Shown piece after piece: positions 1 to 9,049 of a stretch of DNA of 64,000 nt. Location: the NCBI GenBank assembly GCA_003153315.1, contig PLYA01000054.1, positions 1-64,000 on the forward strand. The letters run 5' to 3'. The translations under genes and the position numbers were made by a program. The notes under the pieces were generated by a model. The model was given only the letters and a program-made list of their open reading frames with translations. It had not been told where the DNA came from and made no database searches. This DNA comes from Bacteroidota bacterium. Lineage in GTDB: Bacteria > Bacteroidota > Bacteroidia > B-17B0 > Aurantibacillaceae. Position 1 is the stretch's first letter; each line of letters begins with the position of its first letter.

Positions 1-549
1 TAAGGAAATCGATTCTTTATCGCTATTATTACGTGAAAAGAAATAATTAGCAAGTGCTTTATTGAAGCTAAATAATAAGTCTTCAGCTTTTTCAAAAGCA
101 AGCATATAGGCAATTTGTTTATTGTATAATTGAGAATAATGATAATATTTATCCGAATAAAAATGTGTTTTTTTTAGGGCACTATATACATTAATTAATT
201 CTTGCGGAATATCATTATCAAAATATTTTTTTTCTAATTGATGAAGTAGCGCTATGGCTGTTTCACGAGGATACTCATGTAGATATTGTATTAAAGGGTT
301 TGTTTCCGGAATGATGTTATTTTCCACTAATAACTCTTGTATTTTAGTAAAAAGCCTCGATTTTAAAACATAATATGCCCCTTCGCTACTTTTAATTGAT
401 TTTCTTATCTTTTCTTCTGTACTAATATCCTCGCGATAGGCTTTTAGTATGGTTAGAAATTTCTTTGATTCATTTTTCTCCAAAGCAGATTTTATTTGAG
501 TAAAATCCTCAACACTTAATTGCTTAATAATCCTTTTAAGTTTTTCCAT
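1..549 (-). CDS. unknown protein, N-terminal 183 residues (runs off the window)
   Basis: An open frame reads leftward from an ATG at 549 to the window edge without a stop, giving 183 visible residues; the C terminus lies outside. It begins MEKLKRIIKQLSVEDF and is charged, Lys/Glu/Tyr-rich and apparently all helical, with no signal peptide or membrane segment. I do not recognise the family; the helical, repeat-like build would suit a TPR-like scaffold, but this is a guess. The response regulator gene ends only 38 bases upstream on the same strand, so the two may be cotranscribed, which would hint at a signalling role. Confidence 0.7.
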   Translation of the reverse strand, partial: MEKLKRIIKQLSVEDFTQIKSALEKNESKKFLTILKAYREDISTEEKIRKSIKSSEGAYYVLKSRLFTKIQELLVENNIIPETNPLIQYLHEYPRETAIALLHQLEKKYFDNDIPQELINVYSALKKTHFYSDKYYHYSQLYNKQIAYMLAFEKAEDLLFSFNKALANYFFSRNNSDKESISL

Positions 550-587
550 CTACAAGTTATCTATTGCATTTTTTTATCACTGCATAA

Positions 588-1019
588 TTAATGGATAGTA
601 GAGAGGCTTTCCTCGTTTAAAGGTTTACTTATAAAAGTAACTTTATTTCCATACTTTAAAGCCCTCCCTTTATCATCATTATTAATAGAAGTGGTAAGTA
701 TAACAAGTTTTGTTTTCTTTTTTATTTTCTCGGGCAATTTCAAAAATTCATCTATAAACTGAAAACCATCCATAAGCGGCATATTAATATCTATAAAAAT
801 TACATTGGGCATTATTTCTTCTGCCAGATTTTCAGTTGCCAGTATATTTTTTAAAAACTCTAAAGCACTTATTCCGTTTGTACTAATGTATATATTTTTA
901 GCGAATAAACTGCTTTCTATAATTTTCTGATTTATAAAGTTATCCATTTCATTGTCATCGACCAGCATAGCCCGATGATATTTATAAATGGGTTCTTTTC
1001 TGCTAATAGGTCTTTTCAT
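588..1019 (-). CDS. single-domain response regulator (CheY-like receiver)
   Basis: The protein has 143 residues and is a receiver domain with no output domain. The acidic pair is D21-D22, the phosphoacceptor is D77 in the stretch IDINMPLMDG, the switch Thr is at 109/110 in LTTS, and the conserved Lys is K132 in ISKPL. This is the usual receiver set, so phosphorylation by a histidine kinase is expected. No kinase is encoded in the window, so the partner is unknown. A stand-alone receiver normally acts by protein contact or in a phosphorelay. The unknown gene 38 bases downstream is the only obvious operon neighbour. Confidence 0.9.
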   Translation of the reverse strand: MKRPISRKEPIYKYHRAMLVDDNEMDNFINQKIIESSLFAKNIYISTNGISALEFLKNILATENLAEEIMPNVIFIDINMPLMDGFQFIDEFLKLPEKIKKKTKLVILTTSINNDDKGRALKYGNKVTFISKPLNEESLSTIH

Positions 1020-1166
1020 GGCTTGATAAATTTCTTTATAAGGTAACTATTATCAAATTAACTCAATAATAATGAAGTTTCAAAACCCCTAAGTAGTTTT
1101 ATCCTTCTACTATTTTGTAAATGCAACAGTAATAACTAATTTAATAAAAAGGCTAAAAAGGAGAAC

Positions 1167-2294
1167 TTATGCCGGAACTACTTTTACCACCGAAGGATGC
1201 ACAGCTATACCTTTATGCACAATTAAACTTCCTTTAGTAATATCTTCATCCATTTCCCATTTAAAGGCATCTTTATCGGCTAAGTGTAATAATAGGGTAG
1301 CCATGTTTTTAGCATATAAATCACTGGCGTTCATTGGTAATAAAGAAGGTAGGTTCCCTTCTCCTATAATAGTAACCCCATGCTTTTGCACAGTTTTGTT
1401 TAACTCGCTTCCAACCACATTTCCACCCTGTTCAACAGCCATATCAACTATGACAGAACCAAAGCGCATAGATTTTACCATCTCTTCAGTAACTAGTAAA
1501 GGTGCTTTTTTTCCGGGGATTAAAGCAGTAGTAATAACTATATCTGCATCTTTAACGTGCTTAGAAACTAATTCCTGTTGTTTCTTTAAGAATTCTTCCG
1601 ATACTCCTTTTACGTAACCGCCTTCCATTTTAATAGAATCATCTCCCTTCATTTCAATGAATTTCCCACCCAATGATTGCACCTGTTCTTTTGTCTCAGG
1701 GCGAATATCACTTACCTCAACCACAGCACCTAAGCGCTTGGCTGTTGCGATGGCTTGTAAGCCTGCTACACCCGCACCAAATATAACTACCTTGCACGGG
1801 CGAATAGTTCCAGCAGCAGTAGTCATCATGGGTAGTATTTTGCCAATCGTATCAGCGGCAAGCATAACAGCTTTGTATCCCCCTAAGTTTGCCTGAGAAG
1901 AAAGTGCATCCATTTTTTGTGCACGGGAAATACGCGGAACAGCATCCATAGAAAAAGCCGTAATACCGGCTTTGCAACATGCATCCACCAATTCAGGACT
2001 GGTAGCTGCCCACATAAACGACATAAGGATAGCATCCTTTTTCATTTTAGTTATTTCGTCTGCAACAGGGGCGTTTACCTTAATTAATACATCAGCTGTA
2101 GAATATACGGTGCTTTTATCAGCAATTTTTGCACCAACCGTTGTATAATTTTCATCATTATAAAAGGAGTTAAGACCAGCACCGCTTTCTATAACAACTT
2201 CAAAACCTTTTTTTACAAGATCTTTTACCACATCGGGTGTAAGTGCTACACGGTTTTCTTTTATTTTGGTTTCTTTAGGTACGCCAAGTATCAT
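1167..2294 (-). CDS. pntA: NAD(P) transhydrogenase alpha subunit, PntA1/PntAA type
   Basis: At 375 residues from the internal ATG at 2294 (MILGVPKETK), this matches the NAD(H)-binding domain I polypeptide of split proton-translocating transhydrogenases. The conserved stretch RISRAQKMDALSSQA lies near 121-135, and the Rossmann motif GAGVAGLQA at 173-181 is followed by an acidic strand end and RPETKEQVQSLGG. The frame stays open 15 codons further upstream, but family homology begins at the chosen Met. The enzyme couples hydride transfer between NADH and NADP to the proton gradient together with PntA2 and PntB. Neither partner is adjacent: the divergent neighbour is a CBS gene and the downstream one a response regulator. 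Alanine dehydrogenase is the related alternative, but the motif details favour PntA1. Confidence 0.88.
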   Translation of the reverse strand: MILGVPKETKIKENRVALTPDVVKDLVKKGFEVVIESGAGLNSFYNDENYTTVGAKIADKSTVYSTADVLIKVNAPVADEITKMKKDAILMSFMWAATSPELVDACCKAGITAFSMDAVPRISRAQKMDALSSQANLGGYKAVMLAADTIGKILPMMTTAAGTIRPCKVVIFGAGVAGLQAIATAKRLGAVVEVSDIRPETKEQVQSLGGKFIEMKGDDSIKMEGGYVKGVSEEFLKKQQELVSKHVKDADIVITTALIPGKKAPLLVTEEMVKSMRFGSVIVDMAVEQGGNVVGSELNKTVQKHGVTIIGEGNLPSLLPMNASDLYAKNMATLLLHLADKDAFKWEMDEDITKGSLIVHKGIAVHPSVVKVVPA

Positions 2295-2371
2295 GCTAAA
2301 TAGTTTTAAGGTGGTAAATGTACAAAATTCAGGTATCATTTAAAATCCGGCTTTAAAATTTAAAATTTCAG

Positions 2372-2379
2372 TATGTTTG
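2372..2379 (+). promoter_or_regulatory. promoter -7 box (TATGTTTG) for the CBS-nadK pair
   Basis: TATGTTTG fits the Bacteroidota TAnnTTTG -7 element and sits 8 bases before the ATG at 2388. An ATG at 2373 is buried inside the box, which argues against it as the start codon. Confidence 0.6.
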
Positions 2380-2387
2380 CAGCAACT

Positions 2388-3050
2388 ATGCTTATTGCCG
2401 ATTTAATAACACACGATATTCCTACATTACAGGATTCTGACACCGTAGAGCAAGCTTTGCTTTGGATGGAAGAATTTAAAATAACACACCTGCCCGTATT
2501 GCACCATAAAAAACTTACCGGACTTGTATCGGAAACAGATTTATTGGATGCAACAAACCCACAAAGTAAAATTGTGGATAATAAGTTTACTTACATCAAG
2601 CCTCAAATACACCAAAGCCAACACGCTTTTGACGCGCTTAAAATCATGTCGGGTTTGCACCTTACGCTTGTTCCTGTTTTAGACGAGAAAGATAATTATT
2701 TAGGAAACATTACCCAGAAAAGTGTATTGGATAGATTGGCAGGCTTATCTGCGGTAATGGAGCAAGGTGGTATAATTGAATTGGAAATAAATAAAAACGA
2801 TTATTCGCTAACGCAAATTGCCAGTATTGTAGAGGGTAACGATGCTAAAATACTAAGCTGTTATGTTAGCTCATTACCCGATACTACCAAAATATTGGTA
2901 ACGCTTAAAATAAATCGTGATGACCTAAGTCGTATCTTGCAGACCTTTTATCGTTATAATTACGAAGTAAAAGCTTCTTACCATCAGGCAGAATATGAAG
3001 ATGATTTAAAGAACCGCTTTAACGAATTTATAAAATACCTGAACGTATGA
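2388..3050 (+). CDS. CBS-domain protein with C-terminal ACT-like region
   Basis: The 220-residue soluble protein has two CBS motifs in about the first 125 residues (THLPVLHHKKLTGLVSETDL and LTLVPVLDEKDNYLGNITQ). A region of ACT-like pattern follows (IIELEINKNDYSLTQIASIVEG and later TLKINRDDLSRILQTF). CBS pairs usually sense adenosyl nucleotides. The gene overlaps nadK by 4 bases (ATGA), so the two are translationally coupled. Such CBS proteins next to NAD kinase are, to my knowledge, recurrent in Bacteroidota, and a role in sensing the nucleotide state for NADP synthesis is plausible but not shown. The start at 2388 is preferred because the ATG at 2373 lies inside the promoter box. Confidence 0.82.
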   Translation: MLIADLITHDIPTLQDSDTVEQALLWMEEFKITHLPVLHHKKLTGLVSETDLLDATNPQSKIVDNKFTYIKPQIHQSQHAFDALKIMSGLHLTLVPVLDEKDNYLGNITQKSVLDRLAGLSAVMEQGGIIELEINKNDYSLTQIASIVEGNDAKILSCYVSSLPDTTKILVTLKINRDDLSRILQTFYRYNYEVKASYHQAEYEDDLKNRFNEFIKYLNV

Positions 3051-3925
3051 CGGTAGCTCTGTATGCCCGTCCGGTAAAAGACAATGTGCCCGATTATGTA
3101 AAAACACTCAGCACGCGTTTAAACAAGGAAGGCATAGGTTTAGTTATCCATAAAGTCTATTTTACTTATCTTAAAAAGGAGTTTGGCTTTAATTTAGACA
3201 TTCCCACGTTTTCATCTTATACTGAGTTAAAAGCATCTAAGCCTGATTATTTAATTTCTTTAGGTGGAGATGGCACCATGCTGGAGACGCTTGAATATAT
3301 TAGAGATACAGGCGTTCCGGTGCTTGGTGTAAACACAGGCAGATTAGGCTTTTTGGCAAGCGTATATAAAGAGGATTACACCAATGCTATTGATAAGTTA
3401 ATCAACAAACAATATACTATAGATGCCCGCGCTTTACTCCAATTGCAAAAGCCAAATAATTTGTTTGAACTGAACTTAGCACTTAATGAATGTACGTTGG
3501 TGAAGAAAGATTCTTCAACCATGCTGAGTATTGAAGTACACATTGATGGCTTGTTCTTAAACTCGTATTGGGCAGATGGCTTAATTATTTCAACACCCAC
3601 AGGCTCTACAGCTTATTCATTAAGTTGCGGCGGACCATTGATGGAGCCAAACTCGGCCAGTATTATTTTAACGCCCATTGCACCGCATAACTTAAATGTG
3701 CGTCCTATTGTGTTGAATGATAATTCGGAAATTTCTTTAAAAATAAAAGGCAGAGAAAAACAATACCTGCTTTCTTTAGATTCTAAACAAGCCACTATTC
3801 AGATAGATGAAGAGGTGATTTTAAAGAAAGCAGATTACCACTTTAATCTGATAAACTTAAACGGGCAAAACTTTTTCAGTACCCTGCGCAACAAATTGAT
3901 GTGGGGTTTAGATAAACGTAATTAA
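3047..3925 (+). CDS. nadK: NAD kinase
   Basis: This is a 292-residue cytosolic enzyme that phosphorylates NAD to NADP. Diagnostic motifs are all present: the ATP/PPi-type loop GGDGT at 73-77, NTGRLGFLA at 96-104, the NE pair at 147-148, and the long signature TPTGSTAYSLSCGGP at 183-197. Length is normal for the family. It is the second gene of a coupled pair with the CBS protein, overlapping it by 4 bases. A truncated haemoglobin gene follows after 47 bases and may be read through from the same promoter, although no stronger evidence for that is visible. Confidence 0.96.
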   Translation: MTVALYARPVKDNVPDYVKTLSTRLNKEGIGLVIHKVYFTYLKKEFGFNLDIPTFSSYTELKASKPDYLISLGGDGTMLETLEYIRDTGVPVLGVNTGRLGFLASVYKEDYTNAIDKLINKQYTIDARALLQLQKPNNLFELNLALNECTLVKKDSSTMLSIEVHIDGLFLNSYWADGLIISTPTGSTAYSLSCGGPLMEPNSASIILTPIAPHNLNVRPIVLNDNSEISLKIKGREKQYLLSLDSKQATIQIDEEVILKKADYHFNLINLNGQNFFSTLRNKLMWGLDKRN

Positions 3926-3972
3926 TTGTACAATGTACCCTGTATATTGTACCCAGACTTGATACAAAATAC

Positions 3973-4338
3973 ATGATACAACATACAGGTAGTTTGCCTG
4001 ATATAGATACCGAAGAGCGTGTAGAGTTTTTGGTAAAAACATTTTATAGCCGTGTGTTGAAGGACGACCTGCTTGCCCCGCATTTTAAGAATATAGATTT
4101 CCTCTCTCACTTCCCTCGCATGATTGCCTTTTGGAGTTTTATTTTGTTGGATAAAGAAGGCTACAAAGGCAATGTGTTTGATAAACATGTGGGTTTAAAC
4201 ATACACCAACCAGAGTTTGACCGCTGGCAGCATTATTTTAACAAAACCGTAAACGATTTCTTTGCAGGAGAAAAAGCAAATCTGGCTAAACAGCGAGCAG
4301 AGTTACTTAAATATACCTTTTTAAGTAAGTTAGGGTAA
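3973..4338 (+). CDS. group III truncated haemoglobin
   Basis: The 121-residue product fits the short 2-over-2 globin fold of group III. Landmarks are the B-helix Tyr (Y25 in LVKTFYSRV), PHF at 36-38, FW at 53-54, and the proximal haem-ligating His, H72 in FDKHVGLNI, placed as in characterised group III globins. The C-terminal helix includes KQRAELLKYTF. The family binds O2 and NO and is tied to nitrosative or oxygen stress. It has no signal peptide and is presumably cytosolic. It lies 47 bases after nadK on the same strand, and the 21-bp array begins 21 bases after its stop. Confidence 0.88.
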   Translation: MIQHTGSLPDIDTEERVEFLVKTFYSRVLKDDLLAPHFKNIDFLSHFPRMIAFWSFILLDKEGYKGNVFDKHVGLNIHQPEFDRWQHYFNKTVNDFFAGEKANLAKQRAELLKYTFLSKLG

Positions 4339-4359
4339 CAGAGTAGCAAAGAGAGAGTT

Positions 4360-4737
4360 TTTAATCCGTTGTAGAGAAACTTTACGCACGGGTAGAGATA
4401 CTTTACCATCACCTACAAATAGTTTACCACCACCTACAAATACTTTACCACTCCCTCAAGTTAGTTTACCACTCCCTCAAGTTAGTTTACCACTCCCTAC
4501 AAATAGTTTAACTCCCCTTCAAGTAAGTTTACCTCCCCGTAGAAATATTATACCTCCCCTTCAAGTAAGTTTACCACTCCCTACAAATAGTTTACCTCCC
4601 CCTCAAATTAGTTTACCCTCCGCTCAAGTTAGTTTACCCTTCACTCAAGTAAGTTTACCCTCACCTCAAGTAAGTTTACCCTTCACTCAAGTTAGTTTAC
4701 CCTCACCTCAAGTAAGTTTACCCTTCACTCAAGTACG
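4360..4737 (+). repeat. 21-bp tandem array 1 (18 units)
   Basis: Eighteen consecutive units of exactly 21 bases fill most of the 489-base gap between the haemoglobin and lipoprotein genes. Nearly every unit starts TTTAC, continues with a pyrimidine-rich middle (such as CACTCCCT or CTTCACT) and ends in AAGTTAG, AAGTAAG or ACAAATAG. The differences are substitutions only; no unit changes length. One frame is open (reading repeats of LPLPQVS), but that follows from a period divisible by three. There are no unique spacers, so this is not a CRISPR. Confidence 0.95.
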
Positions 4738-4788
4738 GGAATCCTTCACTCTAAATGTTAAAAACACCCCTGTTTTACCAAAATAACC

Positions 4789-4796
4789 TATATTTG
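4789..4796 (+). promoter_or_regulatory. promoter -7 box (TATATTTG) for the lipoprotein gene
   Basis: A perfect TAnnTTTG element lies 31 bases before the ATG at 4828, just beyond the end of array 1. No convincing -33 TTTG was found. Confidence 0.6.
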
Positions 4797-4827
4797 TTAT
4801 CAACAAGCCCCGTTAAAACCTTTACTA

Positions 4828-5574
4828 ATGAAAAAACTTGCTGTTTTATGTGTTTTAGGGCTTGTTTTGGCAAGTTCCTGTAAAAAGGATAATGCTATTA
4901 ATAGTGGTGGTGGGGCAACTACTACTTATACGCTTGCAGCTAATGGAGATATAAATGGCACTTATAATGGTGTTTTATTAGAAGAATATAGTTCACCGCC
5001 TTATACTTCTTCATCTGCCGAAGCTTTTTTCTATAATTCTCCTACAGCCTTTCATTGGAGTGCAGTTACATTTGGTCATTTAAGTCCAGCTACAGGAACA
5101 GTAACTTCTGTATATGTTAATAACGTAATGTTAAGTTTTACTTCTTTAGATTTGGATTATCGTAGTACAAACACCTTGACTTTTCCTCCCGGTAATTGGG
5201 TAGTAAATGGTGGTTCTGTTATTCCTTCCTTTAGTTATACTTGTAATACACCTTCTCCATCTTATCCCACAACTAATAATTTACCAACTATAATTAATAG
5301 AAGTCAAAGTTTAAGTATATCTATGAGTGGTATTTTAGGTTATGACCAAGTAGAAGTAGATATTGATGATAATGCAGGACATACTATGTGTATGTATGCT
5401 CCAAATAGTACTTCTTCTGTTATTTTCCCTTCTGATTCTTTATCTAAATTAGTAGCAGGCATTGGTGGTATGACAGTTACGCTAATTAAATATAATCCTC
5501 AAACATTAGGCTCTAAAAACTTTCTGTTTTTGACAACTAATGGATTTAGTAAATCTGGAGTGACTCTGCAATAA
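4828..5574 (+). CDS. lipoprotein of unknown function
   Basis: The 248-residue protein opens with a lipoprotein signal, MKKLAVLCVLGLVLASSC, with the lipobox Cys at residue 18, followed by KKDNA. The mature part is rich in Ser, Thr, Asn and Tyr and looks beta-structured. I recognise no domain or catalytic motif. It has its own promoter box, lies after array 1, and is followed by uppS after 81 bases. Membrane attachment in the envelope is the only prediction that can be supported. Confidence 0.8.
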   Translation: MKKLAVLCVLGLVLASSCKKDNAINSGGGATTTYTLAANGDINGTYNGVLLEEYSSPPYTSSSAEAFFYNSPTAFHWSAVTFGHLSPATGTVTSVYVNNVMLSFTSLDLDYRSTNTLTFPPGNWVVNGGSVIPSFSYTCNTPSPSYPTTNNLPTIINRSQSLSISMSGILGYDQVEVDIDDNAGHTMCMYAPNSTSSVIFPSDSLSKLVAGIGGMTVTLIKYNPQTLGSKNFLFLTTNGFSKSGVTLQ

Positions 5575-5655
5575 ATTAATACTTCACATATTGCCTACGT
5601 AAATCTGCGGCATCTGCGGCGGTATTTTTATTATATTCGCATTCGTTTTTTCAAG

Positions 5656-6408
5656 GTGCAAGAGCTCAAAAAAGAAATCAATCTCAATAAATTACCTCAG
5701 CATGTAGCCATCATAATGGATGGTAACGGGCGTTGGGCTAAGTTGCAGGGTGCCGCCCGTATTTTTGGGCATCAAAACGGGGTTACCTCCGTTAAGGATA
5801 CTGTAGAAGCTGCCGCCGAATTGGGAATAAAATACCTTACCCTGTATGCTTTTAGTACCGAAAACTGGAACCGTCCGGGCGATGAGGTATCTGCCCTGAT
5901 GGAATTGCTGGTAAAAACCATTCATGCCGAAACCCCCACACTAAATAAGAATAATATACGTTTACTTACCATTGGAGATACCAACTCATTACCCGAAAAG
6001 TGCATAAAACAGTTAAAAGAAGCCATGGCTGATACGGCAAAAAACACAGGCCTGTCTTTAGTTTTGGCGTTAAGTTATTCCGGCAAGTGGGAGATAATTG
6101 ATGCCATCAAGCAACTTGCCCAAGAAACTAAAAGTGGCAAATTAGACCCGAAAGATATTACCGAGGCTTTGTTTGAATCTAAACTTTCTACCAAAGGAAT
6201 ACCCAACCCCGAGCTGATGATACGTACCAGCGGGGAACATCGCATCAGTAACTTCCTGTTATGGCAACTGGCTTATGCCGAGTTTTATTTTACCGATGTG
6301 TTATGGCCCGATTTCAGGAAAGAACATTTTTACCAAGCCATTATAAACTACCAACAACGCGAGCGTCGCTTTGGCAAAACAGGCGAACAAATTAAACAAA
6401 ACGCATAA
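5656..6408 (+). CDS. uppS: isoprenyl transferase (undecaprenyl diphosphate synthase)
   Basis: This is a 250-residue cis-prenyltransferase that makes the C55 lipid carrier for peptidoglycan and other glycans. The catalytic Asp is D22 in IIMDGNGRWA, followed by FGH at 37-39. The signatures YAFSTENWNRP at 64-74 and RTSGEHRISNFLLWQ at 190-204 are intact. The start is a GTG (5656-5658). A near-consensus box TATATTCG at 5632-5639 could be its promoter. The gene leads an envelope-biogenesis cluster with bamA and ompH, an order common in Bacteroidota. Confidence 0.95.
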   Translation: MQELKKEINLNKLPQHVAIIMDGNGRWAKLQGAARIFGHQNGVTSVKDTVEAAAELGIKYLTLYAFSTENWNRPGDEVSALMELLVKTIHAETPTLNKNNIRLLTIGDTNSLPEKCIKQLKEAMADTAKNTGLSLVLALSYSGKWEIIDAIKQLAQETKSGKLDPKDITEALFESKLSTKGIPNPELMIRTSGEHRISNFLLWQLAYAEFYFTDVLWPDFRKEHFYQAIINYQQRERRFGKTGEQIKQNA

Positions 6409-8977
6409 ACGCCACTTGAAAAAATACCTGTTTATACTTCTGTTTTTGTGCATAGCCAAATTGGCTTCGGCACAGGTTGTTTTAGGCCAGGATGTTATTG
6501 ATTATGCCAATCCGAAAGAATATAATATTGCCGGTGTTGAGATTGAAGGCATAACCACCTTAGATAAAAACGTATTGAAATTAGTTTCGGGTTTAATACC
6601 CGGGCAACGAGTGAAAGTACCCGGTGAGAAATTCTCTGATGCCGTAAAGAACTTATGGAAACAAGGTTTTTTTGATGATATTCAGGTAAACGTAGATAAG
6701 ATTATTGGCAACGATATTTTTCTAAAAATTATTTTGATAGAAAAGCCCCGTCTTTCTAAGTATACGTTTAAAGGCATTAACAAAAAAACAGAGGCGGATG
6801 AAATCAGAAAAAAAATACACCTGATAACCGGCAAGATTGTTACCGACCAGCTTTTAAGCAGCACCAAAAACATAGTGAAGGATTACTATAAAGATAAAGG
6901 GTACTTCAACGCCCAGGTTGAAATGAAAACGGAACTAGACCCTACTAGTAAGAACAAAGTAACCGTATATATTGTTGTTGACAGGGGAAATAAAGTCAGG
7001 GTTCAGGAAGTTACTTTTCATGGTAATACCGTTGTTAAAACTGGAGGGCTTTTTGGACTTAGAAGAAAGTTAAAAGACACCAAGGCATATCATTGGTACA
7101 CGTTTTTTAACAGCGGTAAATACTTAGAAGATAATCTTGAAAAAGATAAACCTAAAATAATTGATAAATATCTTGCGCTTGGATACAGAGATGCGCGTAT
7201 TGCAAAAGACACGGTTTATTTTGTATCGCCCGAAAGAGTAAAAATTGACATTACCATTGATGAAGGGCATAAATATTATTTCCGTAATATAAATTGGGCA
7301 GGTAACGCCAAATACCGCAGCGGGCAATTAGATACCATTCTTGGAATAAAAAAAGGAGATGTATTTAATCAGGCAACTTTAGACCAAAAACTATACAGCA
7401 ATCCAAGTGGTTATGATATCAGCTCATTATACATGGATGATGGCTATTTGTTTTTTCAAATAACGCCCAGCGAAGTGAATGTACAAAATGATTCTATTGA
7501 TTTGGAAATACGACTATATGAAGGAAAACCTGCTCTTGTGAACCGTGTAACCGTTGTTGGAAACACCAAGACCAACGACCATGTTATTATGAGAGAGTTG
7601 CGTACCAAACCGGGTCAGGTTTTCAGACGCTCTGATATAATGCGTACACAGCGAGAGCTGCAACAACTTGGGTATTTTAATCCCGAAAAAATGGGTGTAG
7701 AGCCCAAACCAAACCCTGCAGATGGAACAGTAGATATAGAATATACCGTGGCAGAAAAGCCAAACGACCAGATAGAATTATCCGGAGGGTATGGTAACGG
7801 AAGGCTTATTGGTACATTGGGCGTAAAGTTTAATAACTTCTCGGCAAGAAGTGTCTTTAAAAAGAATTCATGGAGTCCTCTGCCATCAGGCGATGGACAA
7901 AACTTTAGCATTCGTGTACAAAGCAGTGGTATAAACTACCAAAGCTATAACATGTCTTTTACCGAGCCTTGGTTAGGGGGAAAAAAGCCCAATTCATTAT
8001 CTGTATCAGTTTACTACAATGTGCAAAATTACAACGGACAAAAGCGCGATATTAAAGTAAATGGCGTATCGGAGTTTAACAAAAATGCATCTTACATGAC
8101 TTCTATGACAGGTAGTGTGCATTTTGCCAAACGTTTAAGATGGCCGGATGATTACTTTGCATTTTCTGTTGGCGAAACCTACTCTTATTATACGCTATAC
8201 AGAGCTTCTGTCTTTGCATTCCCTACAGGATATATAAACAACCTTAAAACTAATATTAATATCAGTAGAAACTCTTTGCAGGGAAACCCAATCTTCCCTA
8301 CAGGAGGTTCTGTAGTTAGTCTTACCGGAGTTGTAACACCTCCATACTCATTGCTTAACGGAAAAAATTATGAAGGCTTAACCGCTGAAGCAAAATATAG
8401 ATTCTTAGAATTTCAGAAATATAAATTTACTACAGCATGGTATATGCAGCTTACCAACCAAAAAGCACCCGATGGAAAGGAAGCACGAAATCTTATTTTA
8501 AAAACATCTTTTGGGTTTGGTATTTTAGGCTACTATAATCCTGCTATTGGTGTGGCTCCTTTTGAGCGCTTTTATTTGGGGGGTAGCGGGTTAACGGGTT
8601 ATTCATTAGACGGGCGAGAAATTATTGCCCTGCGCGGATATGCAGATAATTCTATTTCAGGGCCTAATGGCAAAGGCTGTGCTATTATATCTAAATATAC
8701 CATGGAATTAAGGTATCCAATCTCTTTAAATCCGCAGGCAACTATATTTGCTTTGATATTTGCTGAAGCCGGTAATGCCGAACAGGTGTATAAAGATTTT
8801 AACCCCTTTAATGTTAAGCGTAGTGTTGGTCCGGGTGTGCGTATATTTTTACCCATGTTTGGTTTATTAGGGCTTGATTATGGTTGGGGCTTTGATAATA
8901 TCCCTTATAATTCAAGCACAGGTAATGGTAAGGGGCAGTTTCACTTTACTATTGGCGCAAACTTAGGAGAACTATAA
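6371..8977 (+). CDS. bamA: outer-membrane protein assembly factor BamA (Omp85)
   Basis: At up to 868 residues this has the Omp85 layout: a signal peptide, a run of POTRA-like repeats over roughly residues 45-490 (for example YNIAGVEIEGITTLDKNVLK and NRVTVVGNTKTNDHVIMREL), and a C-terminal barrel. The barrel carries ERFYLGGSGLTGYSLDGRE and ends with an aromatic-rich strand. It inserts beta-barrel proteins into the outer membrane. No ATG is available at the 5' end: the longest frame begins at a TTG (6371) inside uppS, while a TTG at 6416, 8 bases past the uppS stop, gives a tidier signal peptide (LKKYLFILLFLCIAKLASAQ). I regard 6416 as equally or more likely. Confidence 0.93.
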   Translation: MAKQANKLNKTHKRHLKKYLFILLFLCIAKLASAQVVLGQDVIDYANPKEYNIAGVEIEGITTLDKNVLKLVSGLIPGQRVKVPGEKFSDAVKNLWKQGFFDDIQVNVDKIIGNDIFLKIILIEKPRLSKYTFKGINKKTEADEIRKKIHLITGKIVTDQLLSSTKNIVKDYYKDKGYFNAQVEMKTELDPTSKNKVTVYIVVDRGNKVRVQEVTFHGNTVVKTGGLFGLRRKLKDTKAYHWYTFFNSGKYLEDNLEKDKPKIIDKYLALGYRDARIAKDTVYFVSPERVKIDITIDEGHKYYFRNINWAGNAKYRSGQLDTILGIKKGDVFNQATLDQKLYSNPSGYDISSLYMDDGYLFFQITPSEVNVQNDSIDLEIRLYEGKPALVNRVTVVGNTKTNDHVIMRELRTKPGQVFRRSDIMRTQRELQQLGYFNPEKMGVEPKPNPADGTVDIEYTVAEKPNDQIELSGGYGNGRLIGTLGVKFNNFSARSVFKKNSWSPLPSGDGQNFSIRVQSSGINYQSYNMSFTEPWLGGKKPNSLSVSVYYNVQNYNGQKRDIKVNGVSEFNKNASYMTSMTGSVHFAKRLRWPDDYFAFSVGETYSYYTLYRASVFAFPTGYINNLKTNINISRNSLQGNPIFPTGGSVVSLTGVVTPPYSLLNGKNYEGLTAEAKYRFLEFQKYKFTTAWYMQLTNQKAPDGKEARNLILKTSFGFGILGYYNPAIGVAPFERFYLGGSGLTGYSLDGREIIALRGYADNSISGPNGKGCAIISKYTMELRYPISLNPQATIFALIFAEAGNAEQVYKDFNPFNVKRSVGPGVRIFLPMFGLLGLDYGWGFDNIPYNSSTGNGKGQFHFTIGANLGEL

Positions 8978-9049
8978 ATATATTATTTGTAAAAACGTAA
9001 TATTAAAAATACTTTTGATTAAAATTTTATAAGAACAAAACATACAAAC

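Noticed and set aside
1303-1896. Plus-strand open frames opposite pntA
   Set aside because: Antisense shadows of a strongly conserved gene on the minus strand; no family features.
4360-4737. CRISPR array
   Set aside because: Units are contiguous with no unique spacers, unit length is 21, and no cas gene is present in the window.
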